From Biscogniauxia marginata (lineage: Eukaryota; Ascomycota; Sordariomycetes; Xylariales; Xylariaceae), in assembly GCA_022695795.1 (NCBI GenBank), contig MU404132.1, positions 62,001-126,000 of the forward strand: a stretch of DNA of 64,000 nt, given 5' to 3'. The translations under genes were made by a program, and so were the position numbers. The notes beneath the pieces were generated by a model. It did no database searches. It had not been told where the DNA came from and saw nothing but the letters and a program-made list of their open reading frames with translations. Below, piece after piece: positions 21,798 to 33,092 of this stretch. The first letter of the stretch is position 1. The number at the start of each line of letters is the position of its first letter.

Positions 21798-24700
21798 GTT
21801 GGCATAAAAGTATTAAACGCGACTTCAATTGATGTTCTCCGTCTCCGAGGTGAGGAATTCGAGGCGAGCGAGCCAACACTCAGGAGCGTTTGGGACTGTG
21901 TCCCGAGTCTGGGGACGAGAGCCGGCAAGACGCGAATGAGGGTGATTGGAAACCCTGGAATGTGTGGAGACAAGGAGGCTCAAGACACGGAAACCTAGAT
22001 GGAAATAATGGGATGTGCGAACCGTCTCTGGGACACAATTAGATTTGAATGGTGTATGGAGCAAGTCCTGAGATTGAGATAGCAGAAGAACCACAACATA
22101 TAAGTGTGCGAACCTGGGGAACCCGTGTCTCGAAATGAGATGCTTTTGATTTCATTTCTCTGCCGGACGCACTAGTAAGAGTAATGACGTACTGCAGACG
22201 TATATTGCACTAACTTTTGGTTGGCCCAAGCATCGCTAGTTCTGAACCTTAGGTACGAATTTGGACATGTCGGCCTGACAACCTCCCAGAAAAGAGCCGG
22301 CGCTAACTCAAGTCCCCAATGTAGGGAATCAGCACTTCATACTACATTCAAGTTCATGATAACTTCATCAACCTTTACCTACTTCTCTCTCTCTCTCTCT
22401 CTCTCATTCACTGTAACATTGCTCAACTCTCGACGATCAATCATGAGTAGCGCCCTAAATTTCTCAGAGTTGACATTACTGACTTGAATTCTGTAAGATG
22501 GGAAATGCGATTTATTATAGGGGTCGAGTCGCTTATCCCTCAAGTCCTACCTAGGCCTTAGCGAAAGTGGAAAATCCGCCAAGCGCCGTGTTCAAGATGA
22601 TGCTTGGTCATTGAGATAGCCCATCAAGCTAGGCCCTTCTTAGCTTCAAATAGTGTTATCTACCTACCTAGGTATATACGCTCGGGGGTCAGCAGACTAC
22701 TTTCCAACCAATACTAGCATGTTGACAGCCTGGCCAGCAAGGACAGTAAGTACACTTGTCATGGCCGGCCTCAACCTCGAAAATGGCGATGTAGGCAAGT
22801 TCAACCTTACTCGCAAGATATTACGATCCTTATATCATTCATATATGCTCTGAAAGACGGGAGAAAACTCAACATGCGGCTGAGCGATATCTCTTATCTC
22901 TATGGTCATATGATCGCCTGGGGATGCTGCCGACGAATCATCCCCCACCATCAATTCACCATCGCCATTGAGGCTTCTGACGTAGCCGGGCGTCGTAGGA
23001 CATTGGACTAACTAAACCGGGCGACAAAAACCCCCACGGGTTCATGCAAGCCAGGCCTAACACTACAATGTGGTGAGAGACACCGGATTTCAGATTATCG
23101 TTGATCGTGGGGACGACGATTTCGATTCTCATTCTTATAGTCGAGTCTGACTATAAAAGAATAGACCCCACCCATATATTCATGGCGATTTGGTGGAGCA
23201 TTTGTGGTTCTGGCTTGTAATTGACAATTCGTGTCTGCTGCTACTGTTAAGGCCAACAGGGAGATGCTTCCGATACCAGTGAAACCCCGAGAGATACATC
23301 TACACGAGCTGCTCGACGATAGCATCACGACCGGGACGCTGGCGGTGGCTCGTCTTTGCAATATGAAATCTCCGACATTGATATCATTTGGCCTTAGGCC
23401 TATTGAATGTGTCAGTCTATATATGGTTATATGGTAGGCTGAACTTTTGTGTCAAGAGGTAGCACGAAACCTACTGTTCTGGCCCCAGTCTGATTGAACT
23501 CATCGGTCGTGGAATAAAGCTAGCTCTCAATTCGCCAGAGGAAATGCAGAAATTCCCCATAGCAGGCAAAGGAGCATGCTCCGGTGGGTTCAGGTCTGCC
23601 TAGTGGTGAGAATCCGTTCATTGGAACGAGTTATAACTCTTTGCGTGCAAGGCACACAGAATGAATGACCTAGCTATGAAGCTGACATGATAGTGGAGCA
23701 ATAGGGAGGCGGTGATGGGTCGAGCCTGAGAAGGCTTTGTCACCGAGCCTACGCCCTGTGCAACCAAGCAAATGGCCCCGATGTCAGAGGTCAGCTGTCA
23801 TCATCGCAGCTTGGGGGACCTTTCGTCAACGGCTGGGCTTCCACCGCCTGAAGCTAGTTAGTAGTAAGGTACCGGGGGAGCGTACCGGAGCCTCGGTCAC
23901 CTCAGGTAGCTGCTAGACGGAATTCTCCAGTGCCCCCTAACTATTTTGATTCTTGCAGACAAGCCCCCGTGTCAGGTTTGGCTGAGTGTGTGCTAACTAC
24001 CCGATGTGACGCCGTATCGTCTTCCGGGATAGGATTGGTTACCGGCTGGGTGGTTGATGGGCTGCTTTTCTACATCTCGGCATGCTAGATTCGAGGGTTC
24101 CCGACTTCTCCAGATGAATGCTAGTCATCGGACACAGCCCTACGCCCAGGGCATTGATGTTTTCTGGGATTGAGACTTTGACGAGTCAATCGAGAGCGCA
24201 GTCCTCACCGAAGCCAAGGATCAATGTGGAACGACGTATTGCAGTTTTCTCTTTCGACACCGCAAGATGTCACCTCGTCCTCACAGTTTGGGTGAGATGA
24301 TTCAGGTTTCATTCTCACCAAGCCCGTCGTTTACGCCGTCCACCGACTTTTTGGTATGTCCTTGGGGGCAAGTGATAGGCAATCCACCGGGCGTTCTTGG
24401 TTCTTTCAGCTCTATTGGGTCGAGAAGTGTGTCTGAATAGGGTCATGGGATGCCTACCTCGTCGTATACGACCCACTCACCACGCGTGAATCTCGAGTGA
24501 CTACTACATTGACCTTCCAGGACAAAAAATGTCGAAAAGCTCAGCTTCACAGCCCCCCTCCCTGACGACTCTATAGAGCTGAATTCGATGTTACGATACC
24601 GAGCCTTCGGAGATCTTCGAGATGGGTGAATATATATATATACTTCTCGTTGGCCGGCCTAGGCCAACATGCTTTGAAGTCCAACCCACACGCGACCTCT

Positions 24701-24853
24701 CACATATACTTAAGAGTCAAGAAACCCTCAGTCTACGGAATTTATACAATCACACAACCAGTCAAAAACCGGAAATCAAACGACAGCTTACTTCGACTAC
24801 GAGAATTTCTACTCGACTTGAGAAATTTCGCACGAGGCATCCCAAAACCCAAT
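21798..24853. other. Gene-poor spacer, 3.1 kb
   Basis: No confident gene. A CT microsatellite lies at 22384-22404. At 23095-23437 both strands have frames of 68-88 codons that look mildly coding, but neither can be extended or recognised. Composition is balanced, not AT-rich, so this is not an obvious RIP-degraded repeat. Confidence 0.4.
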
Positions 24854-25051
24854 ATGCCTACTACGAATGACCCCTCCAAAAAACGTTGGATATGCGTAAG
24901 TTGGCAGTTATTTTTCCAATATTTAGACTTGTTGCTGACTACCAATCAGTGCAACTGTAATCACGGAGGCAATTTTTGGCAGTATGATTTTGCTTGTGTC
25001 TCCTGCTTGTACAATCGATGCAGTCGCTGCAAGGTCTATGCTACAGGCTAA
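24854..25051 (+). CDS. 47-aa cysteine-rich mini-protein (zinc-ribbon-like)
   Basis: Two exons, 24854..24895 and 24950..25051. The 54-nt intron has GTAAGT, a CTGAC branch site and CAG. Splicing joins KKRWIC to CNCNHGGNFW, giving 47 aa that end in KVYATG. The mature sequence has seven cysteines arranged CCNC, ACVSC and RCSRC, that is three CX2C-type pairs with an aromatic WxY between. This resembles the short fungal proteins of the WxCCxCxxG...C..C type I have seen in Sordariomycete genomes, presumed zinc binding. The reading frame also stays open upstream to about 24626, so a longer N-terminus is possible if the intron is retained upstream, but the ATG at 24854 sits just before the conserved block. 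No function is known. Surrounded by more than 3 kb without genes on both sides. Confidence 0.55.
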   Translation: MPTTNDPSKKRWICVSWQLFFQYLDLLLTTNQCNCNHGGNFWQYDFACVSCLYNRCSRCKVYATG

Positions 25052-28000
25052 ATCACCAGACTGGTTTCAACTATGATTGGAGTGCCTGGACCGAATGTTT
25101 GGGGCCAAAGAACCTGGTCACAGCTGAACATCTAAACGAACTGCATATCTCTGGGCTCGGCCTTTTTACGGAGTGCTTCTCATTTGGGATATCGATGTGA
25201 TATCATTGTTGTACGATTGGAGCTTATAAAAGGAGGGAGGCGTTGATCACTTGAGATGTTTCTCTGTTGGAATGCTTCTCCTAGATAAGAAGCTACGGCT
25301 CACGCCAGATTAGACTATATCGGAAAATGTCGGCGCTTGAATTATTCCTTTATGTTTGGAACGGTCTACTACAACATAGATAGATTATAGAAATTCTCTC
25401 GTTTCTCATTCTCTCTTTATGAGTGATACTACTGCTGGTATTCGAGATACCCTCTGGCTATCCCTTCCTATCTCAGCCGCCCACCTAACCCAAGGCAATA
25501 TTCGCCTTGGGCATCCTCGATGCCCTGAAAGCTGACAACGAGGTAGCAATCTATTCAGCAGGGAGGAGTCACAAGGATGACTGGATCCTCAGTTACCACT
25601 CTACCACCAGAGGCAGTCACCGCCCCCTTCAAGGCTCCCTCAAAATCGATACTAATCAGGCTTACCTAGGTTAGGCTTTCGTGTTTCGTTGAGTATGAGC
25701 ATCGTCGTAAACCCACCTCTGACGGCAGCCTTATCCAGGAGCGCACACTTACGTCGGCGGCACTGCCAACGACCTCAACGCTACCTCATCTATCCGGGCT
25801 CTGCTTGGCAATATCCAGGCGCGGGTGGCGAAGGGGGACTGACCATCTTCAGACGAACCAGTAGCAAGTCATGGACAGGATAAGCAAAAAAGTAAAGAGA
25901 GAGTAGGCCTTGTAGGGTTACCTAGGTATGTAACATCTCATCCACCCCCCTGGCTAGCCCACCGAGCCTAGGGGGAGGCACAGCAAGCGAACCTCATCTC
26001 TTATCACGAAGAGACGAGACGGGTTGTAGTACGGGCAAGGCGACCGGCACGGGTACAGCAGAGGTAGACAGGCTCTCCGTCGCCTCTCGAGGGGCCAAGG
26101 AACCCGGCGTAGGAAAGGTCGCATTCGAGGCTACGAACGACGCTAGCACCGTTTCGAGACAAGGTCGGCCCCATTTATAGGCCTCGTTTTGGGGCCGCCG
26201 CAACGCGCGGGCAGCAAAAGTTCCTTTCATCCCGCCTGCCTGTGTCAAGATACATACACTTTGAGGGAGGGGAGAACGGAAATTGAGAAGGCCCTAGGGT
26301 AGGGATAAGAGGGATTTTTGGGGTTCCTCAGCCTCATCTTTGATAATGAAAAGGAAAAAGAAAAAAAGTAAGCACCAGGGGGAGAAAACGAAGTCGATAA
26401 CATCTTTAGCTAAGCACGTGCACACTATACTAACCTAACTAACCCCCATTCCCCCTCTCGCTTCCCGCCCTGACGCTCTCCCCAAAGGAGAAAAAGACCC
26501 TAACTAGTACCTAGTCCCCTCCTCTCGCCCCATGCTACACCACAGGAGCAAGTCAGGCTAGCTAGCGTAGGTAGGGGGCGTTATCCGTCCATCCCACGCC
26601 CTAACCTCCCACCCCCCGCGGAAGCCCCATCTTCTTTGCTCCTACCTAGTTGCGGCTGAAATTTTTCAGATTTCAGGTGGTCATTCAGTATAAGTGCCTA
26701 CGTATCTGGTGTTCCATACGAATGGAACCGGAACTTTTTGCTAGATGGACAGGGGCTAACGGAGAGGGAGGAGAGAGGGGGGGGAAGATTCGGCTTATTC
26801 ATTGCTACGGACGGATTACTGCTGCTGCTTTTCTGCAAAGCAAGAAGACAATATACGTACATGACGCACGGCCACGCTGTTGTTGGTGCCCGGTGTACAT
26901 ACAGCATGTGCATGTGTATGTGGTGGGTGGAAACCTTTGTAATGGACACCGAAAAGGAAGAGGCTCAAAATGTATGTATGTACGTACACGACGTACGGTG
27001 GGTGAGCTGTCAGTGTGTCAGGGGAAAGAAAGGGGGGGCCAAGGGGGGGAAGAGGGGGGTCCAATTGATGCCCGATTGCTTCATACACAAAAAAAAAGGG
27101 TATTCGTCACTTTCCTCAGCCGGAAGTTTCACCGGTTAGGAATGTATATGCGAAGAGATTAAGGGAAAATTGAGTGAAGGTGAAGGGGGATGGGACGGAC
27201 TGACGTTTGGAGCTTGGGGCTTTGAGCGAGGCTTACAGATTTGCGGCTCTGCGGCTCTGCGGGCGGGTAACGTGAAGAAAAACAAAGGAGGGGGAAGGGT
27301 TACAGCGCAGATCTTCGCTGTCCATTTTGATTTTCCCGCTCACAAATAGATTAATAGAGACGTATGTTAACTGCTTACATGATTCGAAACCGTGCCACAG
27401 CGGGAATCAGAAGCAAATCTAATCAGGAGTTCGGACGGGACGGTTTGACAGACGCAAACTAACTGCGGCGCAGCATTTGCAGATCTGATACGTCAATGTA
27501 TGAGTATGATGAATACGACGAATCTACACATACGCACAATGTACACAGAAAGATCTGCCCCTTACACCGAGCAGGTGGGTAAAAAAAAAGTTGATAGGTG
27601 TTACTCACGGACACGTATGTAGATGAGTGAGAGATCTGCTGGCCACAATGCAAGACACTTCTTACCCTCCTCGTTCGTGGTTGCAGGGAACTCCGACGGG
27701 AATAACATTACAGACAAAAGAAGTAGAAGAAGAAAAACGGGCGAGGACCAGACGAGAATAGTAATGAGATGAAAATAGGCTAAACTGAACCTACATAAAG
27801 CTGTCTCACGGAGCACACAAGCCGAGTGGGTCCCCGATAACTAATACCTACATGTACCGCCTAACTTGGAATATCCATTGTTGCATAACTCTTTAGGAGA
27901 CTAACAGACTCAATTGGTCCCAAGGTCGGCGACATGCTACATTGATCTACACACATCTTAAAAACATATAAGTATGATTTTCAATCGAGTAAAGAGAATT

Positions 28001-29487
28001 GATAACCAGGGAAACATAATTTTGCCACTTAAATTTACCTTATTTCGTCTTTTAGCCCATGCCAACTTAGGAGATACTGATGCTCAAAAAAGGACTGGAA
28101 GAAGCAAAACCTATTCAATAAAAGTAATGCAGGTCAGGAAAAAAAAAACCCCCCAGCTGTACCACCCCGGCGGTACAACACAAAAAGCCCCCTCTTCCCA
28201 TTGAATCAATGGAACCTCAATCCCTTGCTGTTTTCTTCTGTACCTATCAGGCACTCTCCGGTCTCCGGCCCCTCAAGCCACGCGGAGGTTTCCTGCTGCG
28301 GTGGGCGAACGCGGGCGCAAGACGGGGCAGAAGCAGATGGTGAGAAAAGCAATGTGTAGTACGTACCTTAGGTAACCTTAAGTATGTTACATTGCCCATG
28401 ATTATCATCATACCGAGGCCTGAAACATAAGAGGGAAAAGAATAAGAAAGGAGAAAAGAAAGAATAATAATAGCAGTAGAGGTATAAGCCCTGTGCCACC
28501 CGGCAAGTCATACTTACTTACATGCTTACATACTTATCACGGGCGCTTCTCTCTCTCCAGTTTCTCTCTTCCACCTCCCCCCTGGCTCCCCCACCGTTTA
28601 TGTATGTACCGCACAGACGAATATGTATGTTTCGGTGAATTATTTGTTTAGTAACGGGGGTAAGGTTGAGAGTGTCTTCCGTAATAATCATGACTTTGTA
28701 TTACTTACGTAAGTAAATAAGATTAAATATAAGAATGCATATGTAGGTACCTAGAATATGCTTATTAAAAAGGGAAAAGGAAAAGGAAAAGGGAAAAGGG
28801 CAAAAAGAGCCGCGATACTTGTATGCAGTCTGGTATATGCAGTATGTGGTATGTATGTAATATATGTATATGTAAGCGGGGGGGGGCTGAGCTTTTGCAA
28901 CATACATATGACAGTAAGAAATGCTCTTAGGTACATACTTTGTCCCTCCTCGACCAATCACGGCTCAACACGCCAACTGTCGGGAGCACATATTCTTTTT
29001 CTCTCCTTTTTTCTTATACGTGTGGGTGGGTTATACTTTGATGCAGGACCGAACCTCTCTACTCCTACCCGTCTATTCCCGGTAGCCGACTGCGAACCTC
29101 TCACTCTCACTTTTTTCACTTCGATATGTCAATTGTTCTTTCCTTGCCTTTTTTTCTTCTTCTACATGTATAGCCTGAACTATAGTCAGCAAGAACAACT
29201 GCTTACCCTTCCCCCCGCTCCACAATTAACATGAACTAATATTAATACTTCATGTTGTATTGACCTTACCTACATATCTCAAATCTTTTCGCCTTACCTA
29301 CCTAGATAGCTAGCCAACGTACTACGGTCGTTGTGCTTACGCGAGAACAACCTTGCTTGGACGTCCCAAAGTTACATACCTAGCCTTACCTACCTAACCT
29401 ACTTTACTTCACTTTACCTTTACCAACCAGTTGCCAAGGGAAAAAAACCAAACAAAAAAAGGCCAAAAGAAAAAAAGAAAAGAAAAG
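25052..29487. other. Gene-poor spacer, 4.4 kb
   Basis: The longest gene-free block of the window. It contains homopurine/homopyrimidine stretches (26340-26380, 26760-26790, 27020-27060, 28755-28800), TATATG and TACGTACC motifs, and the leader of the phosphatase gene. Overlapping frames of 130-170 codons at 26650-27162 and 28758-29234 are low-complexity and unrecognisable on both strands. No RNA gene was identified by eye. Confidence 0.45.
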
Positions 29488-31633
29488 ATGACGGCAGCAG
29501 CCACAGAACCCAACCCCAACCCCAACCCCAACCCGGCCGTCTTCGCGCTCCCGAGCCCGCCCTTCGTAGACGTGCCGGGCCTGCCCAACTTCCGGGACGC
29601 GGGGGGGTACCCGGTCTCGTCCCCATCGGGCTCGGACCGCAAGACCCGTACCCGTATGGTGCGCCGCGGGGTGCTCTTCCGGTCGTCGGAGCCGTCGGGC
29701 GTGCTCGAGCCGGGCGTCGCGACGCTGCGGCGCCTCGGGATCGGCACCGTCTTCGACCTGCGCTCCGCGACCGAGATCAAGCGCGGGCTCGGCGGCCATC
29801 GCCCCGGCGAGAAGGACGACGAGGACGACGATAACGATAACGATAACGACAACGACAACGACAGCAATAACAATAGCGCCAAGAAGGGCGGCGGCTGGAA
29901 GATCAAGGAGTGGGAGGGCGCGCGGCGCGTCTTCGTCCCCGTCTTCCTCGACCTGGATTATAGCCCCGAGGCCCTCGCTCTGAGGTATAAGAACTATGCT
30001 GCCGATAGCGACGAGGTAATTATTGCCAACCCCTCCCCCACCCCCTTTCTCCTCCCCCACCCCCTTTCTCCTCCCCCACCCCCTTTCTCCTCCCCCTCTC
30101 CCTTCTCTTTTTTCCCCCTCTTAATTCCCCCCCCCCCCCCCCCTCTTCTCCCCTGACCCCTGACCCCCGACCCCAAAACTCCCCCATACAAAACGAGAAC
30201 GCAAAGGAAAGGGGGAAATCGCACTAGTGATGAGCGAGAGAGAGACAACGAGTTTAGATGAAACGGGCCCCAAGGCGAATCTTTAGCGGGGCGTCTATTG
30301 GGGGAGGGGTTTTTTTTTTTTTTTCGCCTATGAGGTTTGATACAAAGAGCCGGGACTTTACATACCTTAGTAGGTACCTACATATGATGATTGATGATTA
30401 CTAGGTTGGGGGCGGCTGAAAGGGGGAATGAAATGAATTGGGGGAAAAGGGGGAGGGTTGCTTGCTTATACTTGAACTGAGCTTGCGATAAGACTTTGGG
30501 GCTGCACTTTCAGCTCCGCTTTTCTCAGCTGGGTTCGGTATCTGCTGAAACAGAACACCACACCACACCTTGTTTGCCATATACTCGATCCCTTGGTCTT
30601 TTTTTTTTTTTTTTTTTTTTTTTCATTCGTCAACTCGCTGGCCGACGGGCTGGCTAGCTATGGCTACCTTTCTTATTGCTCATCTTCATTACCACCTGGC
30701 CCCCCCTGTCTGTCTCTGCTTTCGCCCTCCCTACCTAACCTAGGTATCTCTCCTCGCCTCGCCTCGCCTCGTCTAACTAGCGCTCTATCCACCTCAGCTT
30801 GGGGCATTCACCCCCTTTTCCTCATCCCCCCTTCTCCTGTCCTCTCTTCTCTCACTGAATGACACTCACTCACACGACACAAAACGCACAGGGATTCGTC
30901 GAAGCCTACGCCGACATCCTCGCGGCGGCCTCGAGCGCGGAAAACACCTTCCAGCCCTTCAAGACGATCCTGGAGCACCTCGCCACCCCTTCGCCTTCGT
31001 CTTCGTCCGCGCCCGCGCCCGCGCCCGTGCCCTGCCTCGTCCACTGCACCGCGGGCAAGGACCGCACCGGCGTCGTGTGCGCGCTGGCCCTCAGCCTGTG
31101 CGGCGTGCCCGACGACGTCGTCGCCCACGAGTACAGCCTGACCGAGCTGGGCCTGCGGCCGCGCTTCGACGAGCTCGTCCAGCACATCCGGAACATACCC
31201 GAGCTGCGGGACGACGTTGAGGGCTCCAAGCGCATGCTCGGTTCGCGGTGAGTTCGTGACGAAGCTCTTCTCTGTCTCTCTCTTTTTGGCCATCGCTCTT
31301 GTGTCTCGCCTCCCTCTCCCACCTCCTTTTACCTACCATTGTTGGCATGAACCGGGGGAGTATTATTCTGGTCTACCTAGGATCTCACCAATTGTCTCTT
31401 GGGGGATTGACACGTGAGTTTTGATGGCTGACTTTATTATCTCATGTTGCAGGAAAGAGTCTATGTTGCGCACACTCGCCTGGATCCGTGAGAAGTATGG
31501 CTCTGTTGAGAAGTGCGTTATAGAGCTAGGTTTCCTTACCCCCGAAGGAATCGCTCAGCTGCGTAAGAACTTGATCGTTGATGCTAGCGAGGAGGAGGTG
31601 ACCCCGTGGCAAGAACATGCCAAGCTGATATAG
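29488..31633 (+). CDS. Tyrosine-specific protein phosphatase, LipA/PTP type (Y_phosphatase3)
   Basis: Three exons, 29488..30015, 30892..31247 and 31453..31633, give 354 aa; introns are 876 and 205 nt. The N-terminus has an NPNPNPNPNP repeat, then PGLPNFRDAGGYPV, VLFRSSEPSG and LGIGTVFDLRS, the standard start of this phosphatase family. An acidic DN-repeat insert encoded by GATAAC units (about 29824-29870) follows FDLRSATEIKR. Exon 2 carries GFVEAYADIL and the catalytic loop HCTAGKDRTGV, with nucleophile Cys228 and Arg234. Exon 3 has MLRTLAWIREKYGSVEKCV and a final PWQEHAKLI. The family dephosphorylates tyrosine or phosphoinositides; the substrate here is unknown. The gene converges on mS45 with 242 nt between stops. 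Exon 1 and exon 2 are extremely GC-rich compared with exon 3 and the flanks. Confidence 0.88.
30016..30891 (+). other. Unusually long, low-complexity intron of the phosphatase gene
   Basis: 876 nt between GTAATT and ACAG, both sides phase 0, joining AADSDE to GFVEAYAD. It contains three tandem copies of a 19-nt C/T-rich unit at about 30047-30103, a 17-C run near 30126-30143, a T-run at 30309-30324, a run of about 24 T at 30599-30622, and a TACCTAACCTAGGTATC motif near 30730. Confidence 0.75.
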
Positions 31634-31875
31634 ACTAGAGACAGGGGTATATATGGATGTCAGTACATAGATATGTATACATAGAAGGGGTGGCTAGGCA
31701 CCCGACACAACCAGACCCAGTACTGTGCGAAAAATATGGAGAGGGTATGCTCAACTCTCCATCAATCTTTGATAGACATCACATCCGTCTACAGTTTCCT
31801 CACTTGTTCATTCGTTCGTTATACATTGATCATACATATAAATCCTTACCCGTTCCGTCGCCGACGAGTCCCGTA

Positions 31876-33092
31876 TTACGGCACTGAGGTAGGTATCTTG
31901 ATCTGGTGGTCCTTGGTACGATCGTAGTATGGCGCTCCGTATCTCCAGCCCACAACATTCCGCTTTTTACCTCTCGCGCCAACTTCTTCCGAGTTGTACT
32001 CCTTAAACCGGAACTGGAAGCGATCTGTGTTAACGCGAGTGGTACGCTCCTCTTCCTTAGCGGCTTTCTTCAGCTGCCTTTCGGCTGCCAGTCTCTCCGA
32101 CTGCATAACAGCTTCCTTGAAACGATCGGAAGCTTCACGCGGCGGCAGTCCTTGCAAAAGTTCCCTTTCCATTAATATCAATTCGGGATGAGGAACTCGC
32201 CGATCTGCAGGAAGCATATCTTTGTGGAAGGCCCGGGCGGCATCGAATCGCGTAAAATGACGCGACTCCGATGTTGGCCAGAAGATCTGCTGCATCGTAT
32301 ATGGGTGTACATGGAGCTCATTGATCGGCTCGTAGGGATCATTCTGCTGGTTAGAATAGAATGTTTTTACGGGAAGCATGGATAGCACCGCCTTGGCGTA
32401 AGGCTTCGCTAGCTTCTTGCCCTTGACTGATGCGTTAGTAGGTGTATATCTGTTGATGAATTATGGCTAAGGGGAGAGACGGCCCAGCAGGCTAGTTTAT
32501 CAGAGAGGCTCGCAACAAAGTTTGTAACCATGTATGTGTCTTCAAGACTTATCGAATTTGGTGTTTGCAGTCATCATAGAAAGCGCCGAACGGAGTTGGA
32601 TGCAGTGATGGAGGAGGTATGGCTCACCTTGGCTTCCCAATCCTTCTCGACCTCCTTTAGCCTCACGATCGCTGCCACTCTTTTGATATCAACACCCAGC
32701 TCGGCAGAAACCGCCTTCACTGCCTCGCCGTTCCGTATCACCTTCCTCCAGATTAACTCCCTCGCCCGGTCGTCTAGGACAGGATGGCTCTTGAAGAGGG
32801 GATTGAGGGGAAATGGCTGATCCCTGTTTGGTGCGGTTTCTCCATATGGCTGAATGTACTTTGGCGTGTTCGTTGTTTTCCGGTAGGCAGATCCTGGACC
32901 TTTTTCCCAGGCCCTGAACAAACGACGAGCTTTTGTAAAACGAGGCCGACTAGCCGTCGTCGAAAAGCTAGCGGTCTGCTGCTGGCGTTGTTGAACGAGA
33001 CATCGATTGACACTCGCAGGCGTACTTGACGCAGTCAAATCTGCTACGGCGGAAATGGCCGATGATGCCGAGCTGGATATCCGAGGTGGCAT
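31876..33092 (-). CDS. mrps35: Mitochondrial small-subunit ribosomal protein mS45 (Mrps35/Bot1 family)
   Basis: Two exons, complement(31876..32421, 32628..33092), give 336 aa. The start is the ATG at 33090-33092. The first 60 residues are Ser/Ala/Arg-rich with few acids, a typical mitochondrial targeting sequence. Then come RRLFRAWEKGPGSAYRKTTN, HPVLDDRARELIWRKVIRNG and DIKRVAAIVRLKEVEKDWEA, followed by exon 2 with KKLAKPYAKAVLSMLPVKTF, ELHVHPYTMQQIFWPTSESR and DRRVPHPELILMERELLQ. These are landmarks of the PF12298 (eukaryotic mitochondrial regulator, Bot1p) family, part of the yeast mitoribosome small subunit. The intron has a GTGAGC donor and a TACTAAC branch at 32434-32440. Its acceptor (an AAG at 32422-32424) is the only one keeping frame but is weak, so the junction may be off by a few codons. 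Confidence 0.85.

Noticed and set aside
23095..23437. Overlapping coding-like frames on both strands
   Set aside because: Neither can be extended by splicing or matched to a family, so neither is supported.
24080..24110. GATTCGAGGGTTC resembling a tRNA B-box
   Set aside because: No matching acceptor or anticodon stems can be folded around it. No tRNA or 5S rRNA gene was found in the window by eye.
28758..29234. Plus-strand 158-codon frame before the phosphatase
   Set aside because: Starts in a GGAAAA repeat and runs through T-rich leader; no recognisable motif.
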